Shown in pieces: positions 1 to 9,329 of a stretch of 64,000 nt of DNA. The notes below the pieces were generated by a model. The model did not search any database. It saw only the letters and a program-made list of their open reading frames with translations, and was not told the DNA's origin. This stretch comes from Bacteroidota bacterium. GTDB taxonomy: Bacteria; Bacteroidota; Bacteroidia; AKYH767-A; OLB10. Position 1 is the stretch's first letter, and each line of letters begins with the position of its first letter. The DNA lies in the NCBI GenBank assembly GCA_016713925.1, contig JADJOH010000007.1:855501-919500 (forward strand), read 5' to 3'. A program made the position numbers and the translations under genes.

Positions 1-443
1 GCTGAAGAAACTGGAATTCCGGAGCCTGAAATTACAAAATGTTGTAGCGCTAAATCTTCTTTATAGGTTTCAGAAATATAATTGCTGCTTTTTACTTCAG
101 CAATTTTCCATTTCTGATCATCCTTTATTAGGATATCACAGTATACGATTATCCGTTCATGAAGAAAAGCTGCTTCATAAAGTGTCGGGCATCCTTGTTG
201 TAGAAGCTGTTGGGTGATTTCCAGACTTTCTTTATACGCATTAACTTTTTTTGAAGAGGCAAAGGTTCCGCCGGGAAACAAAGCCCTTGCTCTTTTTCCG
301 ATCTCATGTCCAATGTCAAAGCGGGTTTTTCTTTCAGGGGGCAATGGATCCCTCAAAGAAGGGTGTTTCTTGGAAAGATATAATGCTTTCAGACATTGTC
401 TTCCTTTTATATATCCTGTTTTAGAAAATAAGGGTTTGGTCAT
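1..443 (-). CDS. DUF2779-type PD-(D/E)XK nuclease family protein, N-terminal part
   Basis: The gene runs off the left edge, so only the first ~147 codons are visible. They read MTKPLFSKTGYIKGRQCLKA, followed by a conserved RxxFDIGHEIGKRARALFPGG stretch and, near residue 120, WKIAEVKSS followed by DLALQHFVI. The EVKSS and Q-h pattern is that of the Cas4/RecB-like nuclease fold (motif III plus Q-motif), as in proteins carrying DUF2779. The substrate is unknown. The ATG overlaps the folP stop codon as ATGA, so it is probably translated with folP. The catalytic C-terminal part lies outside the window. Confidence 0.7.
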   Translation of the reverse strand, partial: MTKPLFSKTGYIKGRQCLKALYLSKKHPSLRDPLPPERKTRFDIGHEIGKRARALFPGGTFASSKKVNAYKESLEITQQLLQQGCPTLYEAAFLHERIIVYCDILIKDDQKWKIAEVKSSNYISETYKEDLALQHFVISGSGIPVSS

Positions 444-1318
444 GATTGTTGAGCTTGGAAAGCTTCGACTATTTTTATACATTCCAGTGCCTCCTTAGCA
501 TCATGTACTCTCAGGATTTGAACACCGTTCATGAGTGCTATAGTATTTAACACGCTGGTTCCGTTTAATGCTGTTTCCGGTGAAGTTCCAAGAACTTTAT
601 TGATCATCGATTTACGCGAGAATCCGGCCAGGACAGGACAATCCAATTGGTGTAAGAGTTCGATATAGGCGAGGATGCGATAATTATCTGCCACACTTTT
701 TCCAAACCCAAAGCCGGGATCTGCAATAATATCTTGAACACCCGCTTGTCGTAAGGCATAGATTTTCTTTTGAAAATAGAAAAGCAGCTCCTCCATTACG
801 TCCAGATAGACCGGATCATTTTGCATGTTTTCCGGAATGCCCTTCATATGCATCAGAATATAAGGAACCTTCAGCCGGGCAACTGTATTAAACATTTCCT
901 TATCCAGTTCACCACCTGATATGTCATTTATAATATGTGCTCCTGCATGTATGGCTTCATCTGCCAGCCTGGCCCTCCAGGTATCTGCAGAAATGAAAAC
1001 AGAAGGAAAATGGGCAGAAACTAATTTAATGGCGGGAATAAGTCGCTGTCTTTCCTCCTCAAAGGGTATGATTGTAGCCCCCGGCCTGGAAGAAGCCCCC
1101 CCTATATCAATGATTTGCGCACCATTAGACACTAATTCACTTGCTTTTTCAAGGATGCTGTTTTCTTCAATAAATTTGCCGCCATCATAGAAAGATTCCG
1201 GACTCACATTCAATATTCCCATGACTACCGGCTGCCGGAGTTGCAGGAGTTTCCCGCGGCAATTCAGAGAATAGGTCCGCGGAGAATGGAGATGGAATGA
1301 ATGCCGGTTATAACTCAT
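440..1318 (-). CDS. folP: Dihydropteroate synthase
   Basis: Condenses 6-hydroxymethyl-dihydropterin diphosphate with p-aminobenzoate to dihydropteroate in cytosolic folate synthesis. All family blocks are present over 292 residues: VMGILNVSPESFYDGG (~32), IIDIGGASSRPG (~73), ISADTW and INDISGG, ILMHMKG, DPGFGFGK, LAGFSRKS, and a final NGTSVLN...LRVHD block. The first block has NVSPESF rather than the commoner NVTPDSF. Length is normal for the family. It is divergent from the DUF1599 gene with only 27 bp between starts, and overlaps the downstream nuclease gene by 4 bp. Confidence 0.95.
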   Translation of the reverse strand: MSYNRHSFHLHSPRTYSLNCRGKLLQLRQPVVMGILNVSPESFYDGGKFIEENSILEKASELVSNGAQIIDIGGASSRPGATIIPFEEERQRLIPAIKLVSAHFPSVFISADTWRARLADEAIHAGAHIINDISGGELDKEMFNTVARLKVPYILMHMKGIPENMQNDPVYLDVMEELLFYFQKKIYALRQAGVQDIIADPGFGFGKSVADNYRILAYIELLHQLDCPVLAGFSRKSMINKVLGTSPETALNGTSVLNTIALMNGVQILRVHDAKEALECIKIVEAFQAQQS

Positions 1319-1345
1319 ACTATTTTCACCTAATTAATACGAACA

Positions 1346-1894
1346 TTGCACATGTCTTCACTGACTTCTACACAATATGACGAGGCCATCGCCCGCTGCA
1401 AAGATATCTACCTAAAGAAGATGAAGGACTATGGATCGGCATGGCGGATTCTAAGACCCAGTTCGCTCACCGATCAGATCTTTATTAAAGCGCAGCGAAT
1501 CAGGAGCATCGAGGAAAAAGGAAAGCAGAAAGTAATTGATGGAATTGACAATGAATTTATCGGAATCGTGAATTATGCGGTCATGGCGTTGATTCAATTG
1601 GGATTGCATTCAGATGCTCCCCTGGAACTTAACCCCGATGAGGCACTTAAAAACTATGAGCAAAGGGTCCATGAAGTGAAATCCCTGATGATGGATAAAA
1701 ATCATGATTATGGGGAGGCCTGGAGAGATATGCGGGTAAGTTCAATGACCGACCTTATCCTGATGAAATTATTAAGGATTAAACAAATTGAAGACAACAG
1801 CGGCTCTACCTTAATCAGCGAAGGGGTAGATGCCAACTATGCTGACATTATCAACTATGCTATCTTCGCTTTGATTAAACTGAAAGATCAATAA
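1346..1894 (+). CDS. DUF1599 domain protein, two tandem repeats
   Basis: A 182-residue soluble protein made of two homologous halves, roughly residues 10-90 and 105-180. Each half carries a KDYG/HDYGxAWRxxRxSSxTDxIxxKxxRIxxIE block and ends with an INYAxxALI segment. The DYG...AW layout is typical of Bacteroidota DUF1599 proteins, which sit next to folP in many genomes of the phylum. The biochemical role is not established; a nucleotide-pyrophosphohydrolase-like fold is only a guess. An ATG two codons further in (MSSLTS) is an equally good start. Confidence 0.85.
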   Translation: MHMSSLTSTQYDEAIARCKDIYLKKMKDYGSAWRILRPSSLTDQIFIKAQRIRSIEEKGKQKVIDGIDNEFIGIVNYAVMALIQLGLHSDAPLELNPDEALKNYEQRVHEVKSLMMDKNHDYGEAWRDMRVSSMTDLILMKLLRIKQIEDNSGSTLISEGVDANYADIINYAIFALIKLKDQ

Positions 1895-1915
1895 AACATA
1901 TAATTTATCCTCATT

Positions 1916-3052
1916 ATGAAAGCATTGGTTACCATTTCCAGAATCCTCGTAGGTGTATTGTTTATTATTTCCGGCTTAATTAAGGCCAATGATGCCTTAG
2001 GCTTCTCCTATAAACTGGACGAATATTTTACGGTCTTCAATATGTCCTTCCTTTCAGGTACTTCGCTGTTTTTGGCGATGATCATCTGTATTTTTGAAGT
2101 CGGTTTGGGTGTGGCATTGTTGGTAGGCTACCGTATGGTGCTGGTCAGTTGGCTAATGTTGTTAATGATCCTGTTTTTTACGTTTTTGACTTTTTATTCC
2201 GCCTACTTTGATGTGGTGAAGGATTGTGGTTGTTTTGGAGATGCCCTCAAGCTGAAACCCTGGGAATCGTTTTATAAAGATGTTATCCTGCTGGTGTTTA
2301 TTCTGTTGATATTTGCGAAAAGAAAATCAATAAAACCACTTGGAAGCGCAGCCACAGCAGGTATAATTTCCTTTGCCGGTTTAATACTTACTACCTGGTT
2401 CACCTGGCATTGTTATGCCCATCTTCCGGTGAAAGATTTTCGTCCCTATGCTATTGGAAATAATATTTCAGAGGGCATGAAGCTGCCTGAAGGAGCTGTA
2501 ACCGATAGCGTTGTAATGGTCTTTATCTACAAGGATAAAAAGTCAGGTGTCCAGTATGAAGTGGGGATGGATTCACTTTCGAAATATTCCGGAAATAGTG
2601 AGGTTTATGAGTTCGTAGATAGAATAGATAAAGTAGTGCGGGAAGGTGATAAAGCGCCTATCCATGATTTTGCGATTCGTGATGCTGAGGATAATGATTT
2701 AGCTCCGGATTTTCTCAGTCGTCCGGATTATATTTTTATGCTGGTTGCTTATGATCTTTCAAAATCGGATACCGATGTGCAGGCAAAGATCAATGAATTC
2801 GCAGCAAATTGTCAAAAGAAAGACATTGAGTTTTTTGGGTTGACTGCGACCATACCATCAGAAACGGATAAGTTCCGTCATGATCATCAGAATATGTTCC
2901 CATATTATTTCTGTGATGGTACAGCCTTGAAAACGATCATACGATCAAACCCGGGACTCGTATTGATCAAAGGTGGAACGGTCCTCGGGATGTGGCATCA
3001 CAATGACTTCCCGACTTTTGACGAGGTAAATCAACAGTTCATTAAAAAATAA
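1916..3052 (+). CDS. DoxX/MauE-type membrane protein, BT_3928 family
   Basis: Residues 1-160 form four to five transmembrane helices of the DoxX/MauE type with the motif DCGCFGD at about residue 103, a probable redox-active cysteine pair. A periplasmic C-terminal domain (~185-378) resembles a degenerate thioredoxin/redoxin fold (FMLVAYDLSKSD) without an obvious CxxC. This two-part architecture is the BT_3928 family, found with folP and DUF1599 in Bacteroidota. It lies 21 bp after the DUF1599 gene, so the two are probably cotranscribed. A role in envelope thiol redox is an inference. Confidence 0.85.
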   Translation: MKALVTISRILVGVLFIISGLIKANDALGFSYKLDEYFTVFNMSFLSGTSLFLAMIICIFEVGLGVALLVGYRMVLVSWLMLLMILFFTFLTFYSAYFDVVKDCGCFGDALKLKPWESFYKDVILLVFILLIFAKRKSIKPLGSAATAGIISFAGLILTTWFTWHCYAHLPVKDFRPYAIGNNISEGMKLPEGAVTDSVVMVFIYKDKKSGVQYEVGMDSLSKYSGNSEVYEFVDRIDKVVREGDKAPIHDFAIRDAEDNDLAPDFLSRPDYIFMLVAYDLSKSDTDVQAKINEFAANCQKKDIEFFGLTATIPSETDKFRHDHQNMFPYYFCDGTALKTIIRSNPGLVLIKGGTVLGMWHHNDFPTFDEVNQQFIKK

Positions 3053-3094
3053 AATGAGGGAATTGAGTAACATACGGTACTTAACCTCTAAAGA

Positions 3095-4171
3095 GTGCTA
3101 AAGCTTTTCCTCAATAAAATATTTTATGGACTGTTAGTAACAGCCGGAGTGGTCTGCGTTGTGTTTTTTCTCTTTACCGTATTACCCGGTGATCCTGCCC
3201 GAATGATGCTTGGTCAAAGAGCGGATATATCTTCCGTGGAAGCTATTAACAAGGAGTTAGGCCGTGACCTCCCCATTACTACTCAGTTTGTATTATATGT
3301 GAATGATCTTTCATTTATTTCTGTGCTTAATAAAGAGAACACTGATTCCCGGATTTTTATTGACGAAAACAAATACGGAACTATTTATTCATTGTGTTCC
3401 TTTGGACGATATGCTCTTGTACTAAAACAGCCCTTTTTGCGGCGATCTTATCAGACACAGGAACGTGTGACGACTATCTTATTAGATGCCCTTCCGGGTA
3501 CAGTGATCTTGTCATTTGCCGCATTATTATTTGCAGCCGTAACAGGTATTCTCATTGGTGTGTGGTCGGCGCTGCATTATCAAACTCTGGCAGATCATAT
3601 TTCAATGATTATTAGTGTGTTGGGAATGTCCTTGCCTTCGTTTTTTGCCGGAATACTCATCGCCTGGCTATTTGGCTTTGTTTGGAATGATTATACCGGG
3701 CTTGAAATGACGGGTAGTTTATACATTGTAGATCCTTTTGAAGGTTTAAAAATTCAATGGAAAAATCTTATACTACCTGCATTTACATTAGGCATCCGAC
3801 CTCTTTCCGTGATTGTTCAACTTACCCGTTCCTCCATGCTTGAAGTACTTTCTCTGGATTATGTACGAACAGCAAAAGCAAAAGGACTTTCATCGCTAGC
3901 CGTAATCATGAAACATGCTTTACGGAATGCATTAAATCCGGTATTGACGGCCCTGTCGGGTTGGTTGGGATCTTTACTGGCAGGTGCGGTATTTATCGAG
4001 TACATTTTTGGATGGAAAGGAGTAGGAAAAGTCACCGTTGATGCACTCGAACACTATGATTTTCCAGTGGTGATGGGTGCCGTTTTAATGGTCTCTGTTT
4101 TCTTTGTCATCATCAATATTTTAGTAGATATCCTCTACGCCAAACTCGATCCCCGCGTCCGCATTCAATAG
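3095..4171 (+). CDS. ABC transporter permease, DppB/OppB family
   Basis: An inner-membrane permease of 358 residues. It has an N-terminal anchor helix, the conserved LPGDPARMMLG after it, a long periplasmic loop, and five further helices with the ABC permease EAA-like loop around residue 265 (DYVRTAKAKGLSSLAVIMKH). The C-terminus VDILYAKLDPRVR is typical of DppB. No binding protein, second permease or ATPase is adjacent, as is common for Bacteroidota where these genes are scattered. The start used is GTG; no in-frame ATG precedes the first helix, so the exact start is uncertain. Confidence 0.88.
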   Translation: MLKLFLNKIFYGLLVTAGVVCVVFFLFTVLPGDPARMMLGQRADISSVEAINKELGRDLPITTQFVLYVNDLSFISVLNKENTDSRIFIDENKYGTIYSLCSFGRYALVLKQPFLRRSYQTQERVTTILLDALPGTVILSFAALLFAAVTGILIGVWSALHYQTLADHISMIISVLGMSLPSFFAGILIAWLFGFVWNDYTGLEMTGSLYIVDPFEGLKIQWKNLILPAFTLGIRPLSVIVQLTRSSMLEVLSLDYVRTAKAKGLSSLAVIMKHALRNALNPVLTALSGWLGSLLAGAVFIEYIFGWKGVGKVTVDALEHYDFPVVMGAVLMVSVFFVIINILVDILYAKLDPRVRIQ

Positions 4172-4180
4172 AAATTAACT

Positions 4181-4300
4181 CGCCCTTTGTCGCCCTTTCG
4201 CCCTTTCGCCCTTTCGTACTTTCGCCCATTCGTACTTTCGGTTTTTCGCGTTTTCGCGTTTTCGTATTTCGTATATTCGTAATAATTCGTATTTCGTAAC
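4181..4300 (+). repeat. Degenerate CGNNNTTT octamer repeat
   Basis: About fifteen tandem units of roughly 8 bases, each opening with CG and closing in TTT or TT (CGCCCTTT, CGTACTTT, CGTATATT, CGTATTT). It lies between the permease stop and the moxR promoter region. A 64-codon minus-strand frame runs through it, but its product is only the translation of the repeat and I do not call it a gene. Confidence 0.75.
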
Positions 4301-4424
4301 CCTTTCAACATTCCTTTCCCCCCAATAATTATTAACAAGAGTTTAACGAAAAGTAACACCCCTATTCAGATTCTTTTCACGTTAATTCATTTATACTTGC
4401 ACAGTTTCAACAAGCATTCAAATT

Positions 4425-5411
4425 ATGATAGACATTCGTGAAATTAATGAGAAAATTCAGCAGGAATCAGCCTTTATTGAATTGCTGAATCTGGAACTTG
4501 GTAAGGTAATAGTTGGACAAAAATACATGCTCGACAGGTTACTGATCGGCTTGCTTTCAAACGGACATTTGCTGTTGGAAGGAGTTCCCGGTCTTGCGAA
4601 GACCTTAGCTATCAAGTCGCTTTCTTCGGCTATTCATGCTAAATTCAGCAGGTTGCAATTTACACCCGACTTGCTCCCTGCCGATTTGGTGGGCACCATG
4701 ATTTACAATCAAAAGCAGGAGCAGTTCACCGTTCGTAAAGGACCTTTGTTTGCAAATTTCATTCTTGCTGATGAAATCAACAGGGCTCCGGCAAAAGTAC
4801 AGAGTGCCTTGCTAGAAGCCATGCAGGAACGTCAGGTGACGATTGGGGACGAAACGTTTAAACTGGATGAACCTTTTCTTGTACTCGCTACTCAAAATCC
4901 TATCGAACAGGAGGGAACATACCCGCTTCCGGAAGCACAGCTCGACCGCTTTATGTTAAAAGTTGTCATTGGTTATCCCACCAAGGAGGAAGAGCGAATG
5001 ATCGTAAGGCAGAATCTGGCTCAGGATTTTCCTAAAATTAATCCGATTCTCGATAAAGAAACGGTGGTGAAGGCCAGAAATGCTGTTCGTCAGGTCTACA
5101 TGGATGAGAAAATCGAAAAGTATATCCTCGATATTGTTTTTGCCACACGTTATCCTAAGGAAAGTAATTTGCGTAAGCTGGAGAATCTGATCAGTTACGG
5201 TGGATCTCCCCGGGCAAGTATAAATCTGGCATTGGCTTCAAAAGCTTATGCATTTATAAAGCGCAGGGGCTATGTTATTCCTGAAGATGTTCGTGCAGTG
5301 AGTCATGATGTCTTACGCCATAGAATTGGACTCTCCTACGAGGCAGAAGCGGAAAATATTACGACGGATGATGTCATTACGGAAGTATTAAATATTGTCG
5401 AGGTACCATAA
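4425..5411 (+). CDS. moxR: MoxR family AAA+ ATPase
   Basis: A cytosolic AAA+ ATPase thought to act as a chaperone or metal-insertion factor for the von Willebrand (VWA) proteins encoded just downstream. Walker A is GVPGLAKT (~53), Walker B LADEINRAP (~117), sensor 1 ATQNP and a sensor 2 arginine in GGSPRAS. The 328-residue length is normal. It opens the cluster moxR-DUF58-BatD-like-batA-batB-batC, the Bacteroides aerotolerance (Bat) type. A TATACTTG sequence ~30 bp upstream differs by one base from the phylum's TAnnTTTG box. Confidence 0.95.
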   Translation: MIDIREINEKIQQESAFIELLNLELGKVIVGQKYMLDRLLIGLLSNGHLLLEGVPGLAKTLAIKSLSSAIHAKFSRLQFTPDLLPADLVGTMIYNQKQEQFTVRKGPLFANFILADEINRAPAKVQSALLEAMQERQVTIGDETFKLDEPFLVLATQNPIEQEGTYPLPEAQLDRFMLKVVIGYPTKEEERMIVRQNLAQDFPKINPILDKETVVKARNAVRQVYMDEKIEKYILDIVFATRYPKESNLRKLENLISYGGSPRASINLALASKAYAFIKRRGYVIPEDVRAVSHDVLRHRIGLSYEAEAENITTDDVITEVLNIVEVP

Positions 5412-5428
5412 ACGCAAATCGCTTGTAA

Positions 5429-6304
5429 ATGGAATCTTCCGAGCTATTAAAGAAAGTCAGAAAAATCGAGATTAAAACCAGAGGATTATCCTCTCAGGTT
5501 TTCTCGGGTGAATATCATTCTGCTTTTAAAGGCAGAGGGATGGCTTTTAGTGAGGTGAGAGAGTATATTCCCGGTGATGATATCCGCACTATTGACTGGA
5601 ATGTTACCGCGCGTTTTAACAGTCCTTATGTAAAGATTTTTGAAGAGGAAAGAGAATTGACAGTGATGCTTTTGGTAGACATCAGCGCTTCGGGAAATTT
5701 CGGGACAAAGAATCAGTTTAAACGAGATTTAATCACCGAGTTATCTGCGATACTTGCTTTTTCAGCCATCGAGAATAATGATAAGGCTGGAATGATTTTG
5801 TTTTCAGATAAAATTGAACTTTTTATTCCTCCTAAAAAAGGAAAAACGCATATCCTCCGTATTATTCGTGAATTGATAAATATGGAACCCAAAGGAAAGG
5901 GGACTGATCTCAACTTGGCGCTGCGGTATTTTAATAATATGATTAAGAAACGCTGTATAGCTTTTGTTATTTCTGATTTTATGACGTCCGGATATGAGGA
6001 TGCCATAAAGATTTCATCTAAAAAGCATGACCTCGCTGCTATTCGGGTCTTTGATGCGCGGGAAGCGGATATGCCCGATGTGGGTTTAGTCCGTTTTGTA
6101 GATGCAGAAACCGGTCAGGTCAGTTTGCTCGATTCCGGCAACCTGTCTGTTCGAAGAGATTATCATCTCTGGTGGAAGCAAACGCAGGCCCAAACAACTG
6201 AAACGTTGAGCCGGAGTGGAATTGATCATGCCACTTTCCGGACCGATCAACCTTATGTGCAAGCATTAATTAATTTATTTAAGAAAAGGGAGCGGAGGAG
6301 ATGA
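5429..6304 (+). CDS. DUF58 domain protein of the Bat cluster
   Basis: 291 residues with the DUF58 signature FKGRGMAFSEVREYIPGDD followed by RTIDWNVTAR (~45-65). A degenerate VWA domain follows, beginning MLLVDISASG, whose DxSxS motif would coordinate a metal. It always accompanies MoxR ATPases and is thought to be their partner. It lies 17 bp after moxR and overlaps the next gene by 4 bp (ATGA), so the whole cluster is one operon. The molecular function of the family is unknown. Confidence 0.92.
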   Translation: MESSELLKKVRKIEIKTRGLSSQVFSGEYHSAFKGRGMAFSEVREYIPGDDIRTIDWNVTARFNSPYVKIFEEERELTVMLLVDISASGNFGTKNQFKRDLITELSAILAFSAIENNDKAGMILFSDKIELFIPPKKGKTHILRIIRELINMEPKGKGTDLNLALRYFNNMIKKRCIAFVISDFMTSGYEDAIKISSKKHDLAAIRVFDAREADMPDVGLVRFVDAETGQVSLLDSGNLSVRRDYHLWWKQTQAQTTETLSRSGIDHATFRTDQPYVQALINLFKKRERRR

Positions 6305-7266
6305 AGAAGTTCGGGAGAAGGCTGGCCCTTGCCGTTATATTTCTTTTTGTTGGGCATCATGTGAATGCTCAGGAGGTGGTTGCCCGTATTGCAGTGGATA
6401 CCAACAAAATTTTAATCGGCAAACCGGTTGCTGTATTGTTGCAACTGAGTCAACCGAAGTCGGTATCTATAAACTGGCCATTGTTTACGGATTCGATGGG
6501 TCAGATGGAAATTTTGCAGGTGTTGCCGGTAGATACCCTTGAGCTCGATGATGACGGAATCTTATTACGTTCCCAAACGATTACTATTACCTCTTTTGAT
6601 TCAGGTGCATTCGTGATTCCGGAAATCATATTTAACTATCGACTTCCTTCAGGTGATAAATTGTTATCGTCGACAACAGATCCATTGATGATTGAAGTTT
6701 TTACCGTTCCTGTAGATACATCGGCGGACATAAGAGATATCCGCAATGTGGAAGAGCCTCCTTTTGATCCAATGATCTTCCTTTGGATACTTTTGATTTA
6801 TCATGGTGTTTTATTGCTGATGGCGCTTGTTGTCTGGTGGATCAGAAAGAAAAACAAGAAGGAAGTCCCACAGGAGATCCTGCAGAGTGAGAAAGCACCT
6901 GCCCATATTCTTGCGCTGGAAGCCCTCTCTGCACTCGAAGAAGAACGTATCTGGCAACAAGGGAAACATAAAGCATATTATACGCGATTGACGGATATCT
7001 TGCGTGTTTACATTGAGGACAGATGGGGAGTAGGTGCACTTGAATTGACTACAGATGAAATAGTGAATAATAGTTTTGTTATGACCTTGGAAAAGCAACA
7101 TGCAGAGGAACTGGAAAGAGTGTTGCGCTTATCTGATTTAGTGAAGTTCGCTAAATTATTACCGGGTGCCGGCGAAAATGAAAATGCAATGCAACTCTCG
7201 ATAAAGTTTGTCGCTGAGACCGCTTTAGGGAAACCGGAGAAAACTGAAATGCTGAAAGAATCATGA
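6301..7266 (+). CDS. BatD/DUF4381-like membrane protein of the Bat cluster
   Basis: It begins with a signal peptide ending VNAQ (~24), has a periplasmic beta-rich domain (~25-145, BatD-like), one transmembrane helix (~160-180, LWILLIYHGVLLLMALVVWW) and a cytosolic helical tail with YYTRLTDILRVYIEDRW. That tail resembles the DUF4381-type C-terminus found between DUF58 and batA genes. It overlaps the DUF58 gene and batA by 4 bp each. It probably anchors or scaffolds the VWA proteins at the membrane; this is inferred from context. Confidence 0.75.
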   Translation: MKKFGRRLALAVIFLFVGHHVNAQEVVARIAVDTNKILIGKPVAVLLQLSQPKSVSINWPLFTDSMGQMEILQVLPVDTLELDDDGILLRSQTITITSFDSGAFVIPEIIFNYRLPSGDKLLSSTTDPLMIEVFTVPVDTSADIRDIRNVEEPPFDPMIFLWILLIYHGVLLLMALVVWWIRKKNKKEVPQEILQSEKAPAHILALEALSALEEERIWQQGKHKAYYTRLTDILRVYIEDRWGVGALELTTDEIVNNSFVMTLEKQHAEELERVLRLSDLVKFAKLLPGAGENENAMQLSIKFVAETALGKPEKTEMLKES

Positions 7267-8270
7267 ACTGGCCTGAACTCTCCGCCTTCCACTTTAAAAA
7301 TCCGGAATTACTCTGGCTTTTGGTGCTGGTTCCGTTTATGATATTCTATTTCTGGAAAATAAAGAGAAATAAACGACCTCGAATAAGAATCAGTAGTGTA
7401 GAAGCTTTTAGATATTATAGACCTACGATGAAACAGCGAATGATTAATTTGCCGTTCTTTTTAAGGATGATGGCGGTCGTGTTTTTAGTCCTTGCGCTGG
7501 CCAGACCTCAATCCTCTTCCAGCGCATCTAATGTGAAAACGGAAGGAATATCTATTGTGCTGGCACTCGATATTTCATCGAGTATGCTCGCGGAGGATTT
7601 TCGTCCGAACAGAATTGAAGCGGCCAAGAAAGTGGCTTTGGAGTTTATAAATGGCAGACCCAATGATCTGATCGGGCTGGTGATTTTTAGTGGTCAGAGT
7701 TTTACACAATGTCCGATCACTTCTGATCATAGCGTGATCCGTAATCTAATGAAAGATGTTAAATCAGGATTGCTGGTGGACGGAACGGCTATCGGAGAAG
7801 GACTGGCTACCGCAGTGGATCGTTTAAAAGATGCTCCAACCAAAAGCAAGGTGGTTGTGCTCATTACAGATGGAGTGAATAATGCCGGCTCTATTCCTCC
7901 ATTGACAGCCGGAGATATTGCAAGTACCTTCGGTGTTAGAGTATATTCAATTGGAGTAGGAACAAAGGGAATGGCGCCTTATCCGACTAAAACATTGTTC
8001 GGTGTTCAGTATCAAAATGTGGAAGTGCAAATCGATGAAGAGCTTCTAACGAAAGTAGCAGATGCTACCGATGGCAAATATTACAGAGCCGTCAATAACA
8101 AAAGACTGGAAGCCATCTTTGCTGAAATTGACAAGTTAGAAAAATCGAAGATTGAAATTACTGAATTTAAAAAGTACAAGGAAGAGTATTTACCGCTTGC
8201 TTTAATGGCCTGCCTCCTGTTAACCCTTGAAATAGTATTGCGTTACACCTGGCTGAAAAGCATACCTTAA
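7263..8270 (+). CDS. batA: BatA-type VWA domain membrane protein
   Basis: 335 residues: two N-terminal helices (~17-35 and ~60-78) and a VWA domain with an intact metal-ion-dependent adhesion site, LALDISSSM (~100), a conserved threonine in DGTAIGEG and the aspartate of LITDGVNNAG. A C-terminal helix (~310-330) closes it. BatA and BatB are paired envelope VWA proteins of the aerotolerance cluster; the molecular role is not settled. The start overlaps the upstream gene by 4 bp. Confidence 0.93.
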   Translation: MNWPELSAFHFKNPELLWLLVLVPFMIFYFWKIKRNKRPRIRISSVEAFRYYRPTMKQRMINLPFFLRMMAVVFLVLALARPQSSSSASNVKTEGISIVLALDISSSMLAEDFRPNRIEAAKKVALEFINGRPNDLIGLVIFSGQSFTQCPITSDHSVIRNLMKDVKSGLLVDGTAIGEGLATAVDRLKDAPTKSKVVVLITDGVNNAGSIPPLTAGDIASTFGVRVYSIGVGTKGMAPYPTKTLFGVQYQNVEVQIDEELLTKVADATDGKYYRAVNNKRLEAIFAEIDKLEKSKIEITEFKKYKEEYLPLALMACLLLTLEIVLRYTWLKSIP

Positions 8271-8279
8271 ATTGATATT

Positions 8280-9329
8280 ATGTTCAGACTTGAGAATCCA
8301 TATATGGTATATTACTTTGCACTGATTCCGGTGTTGTTTATACTGTATTATATGTTGAAACGATGGAAGAAGACAGCGCTGGCGCAATTTGGGGATATTT
8401 ATTTGACACGGAGGCTTTATGCTGATGTGTCCCTGTCCAGACCAGGAATAAAATTCTTCTTGTTAATCACTGCTTTTATGTTTCTGATTGCCGGTCTTTG
8501 TGGGCCACTGATAGGTTCTAAACTGGAGGAAGTCAAGCGTAAAGGTGCAGATGTAATTATAGCACTGGATGTATCAAATAGTATGTTGGCCACTGACATT
8601 AAACCCAGTCGCCTTGAAAGAGCAAAGCAATCCTTGAACCGGTTAATTGACAGACTGGAAGGCGATCGGATCGGTATTATCGTTTTTGCCGGAGAAGCCT
8701 ATGTGCAGTTACCGGTAACGACAGATTACAATGCTGCTAAAATGTTTATCTCATCCATAAATCCGGATATCGTTCCAACGCAGGGTACCGCTATTGGTGC
8801 TGCTATTGATCTCGCCAAAGATTCCTTTACCGATACTACGCGGAAGCATAGTGCCATCGTCATCATTACGGATGGAGAAAATCATGAAGACGATGCCGTT
8901 GAATCAGCACGAAACGCAGCAGAAGCAGGAATTAAAGTGTATACCATTGGAATGGGTTCTGCGGAAGGCGCTCCAATTCCTATATACAGCAATGGTGCTG
9001 TTGTTGGTTTTAAACAGGACAACAGCGGACAAACTGTCGTCACGAAGTTGAATCCTGAAATGTTAACGGAAATTGCTGAAGCAGGAAATGGTCGGTTTAT
9101 ACGTGCATCTACTTCCGATGATGGAATTCCTGTTGTCTTGAAAGAATTGAATGCATTGGATAAAAAAGAGTTTAAAGCGAAGATGTATACAGAATATGAA
9201 AATCAATTTCAGTATTTCATTGGATTTGCATTGTTTCTCTTTTTTATAGAGTTCCTCCTCGGTGAAATGAAAAGTAAATGGTTTGCAAAATTGAATCTTT
9301 TTCACGTGGCTAAAAAGGAAGAAATATGA
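8280..9329 (+). CDS. batB: BatB-type VWA domain membrane protein
   Basis: A paralogue of the preceding gene: two N-terminal helices, a VWA domain with IALDVSNSM (~97), TQGTAIGAA and ITDGENHEDD, and a C-terminal helix (YFIGFALFLFFIEFLL). All three MIDAS elements are intact. It lies 9 bp after batA, and its stop overlaps the batC ATG as ATGA. Confidence 0.93.
   Translation: MFRLENPYMVYYFALIPVLFILYYMLKRWKKTALAQFGDIYLTRRLYADVSLSRPGIKFFLLITAFMFLIAGLCGPLIGSKLEEVKRKGADVIIALDVSNSMLATDIKPSRLERAKQSLNRLIDRLEGDRIGIIVFAGEAYVQLPVTTDYNAAKMFISSINPDIVPTQGTAIGAAIDLAKDSFTDTTRKHSAIVIITDGENHEDDAVESARNAAEAGIKVYTIGMGSAEGAPIPIYSNGAVVGFKQDNSGQTVVTKLNPEMLTEIAEAGNGRFIRASTSDDGIPVVLKELNALDKKEFKAKMYTEYENQFQYFIGFALFLFFIEFLLGEMKSKWFAKLNLFHVAKKEEI

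Noticed and set aside
4165..4359. 64-codon minus-strand ORF over the octamer repeat
   Set aside because: Its product is a Lys/Arg/Tyr/Asn-rich translation of the repeat with no recognisable domain or start context.
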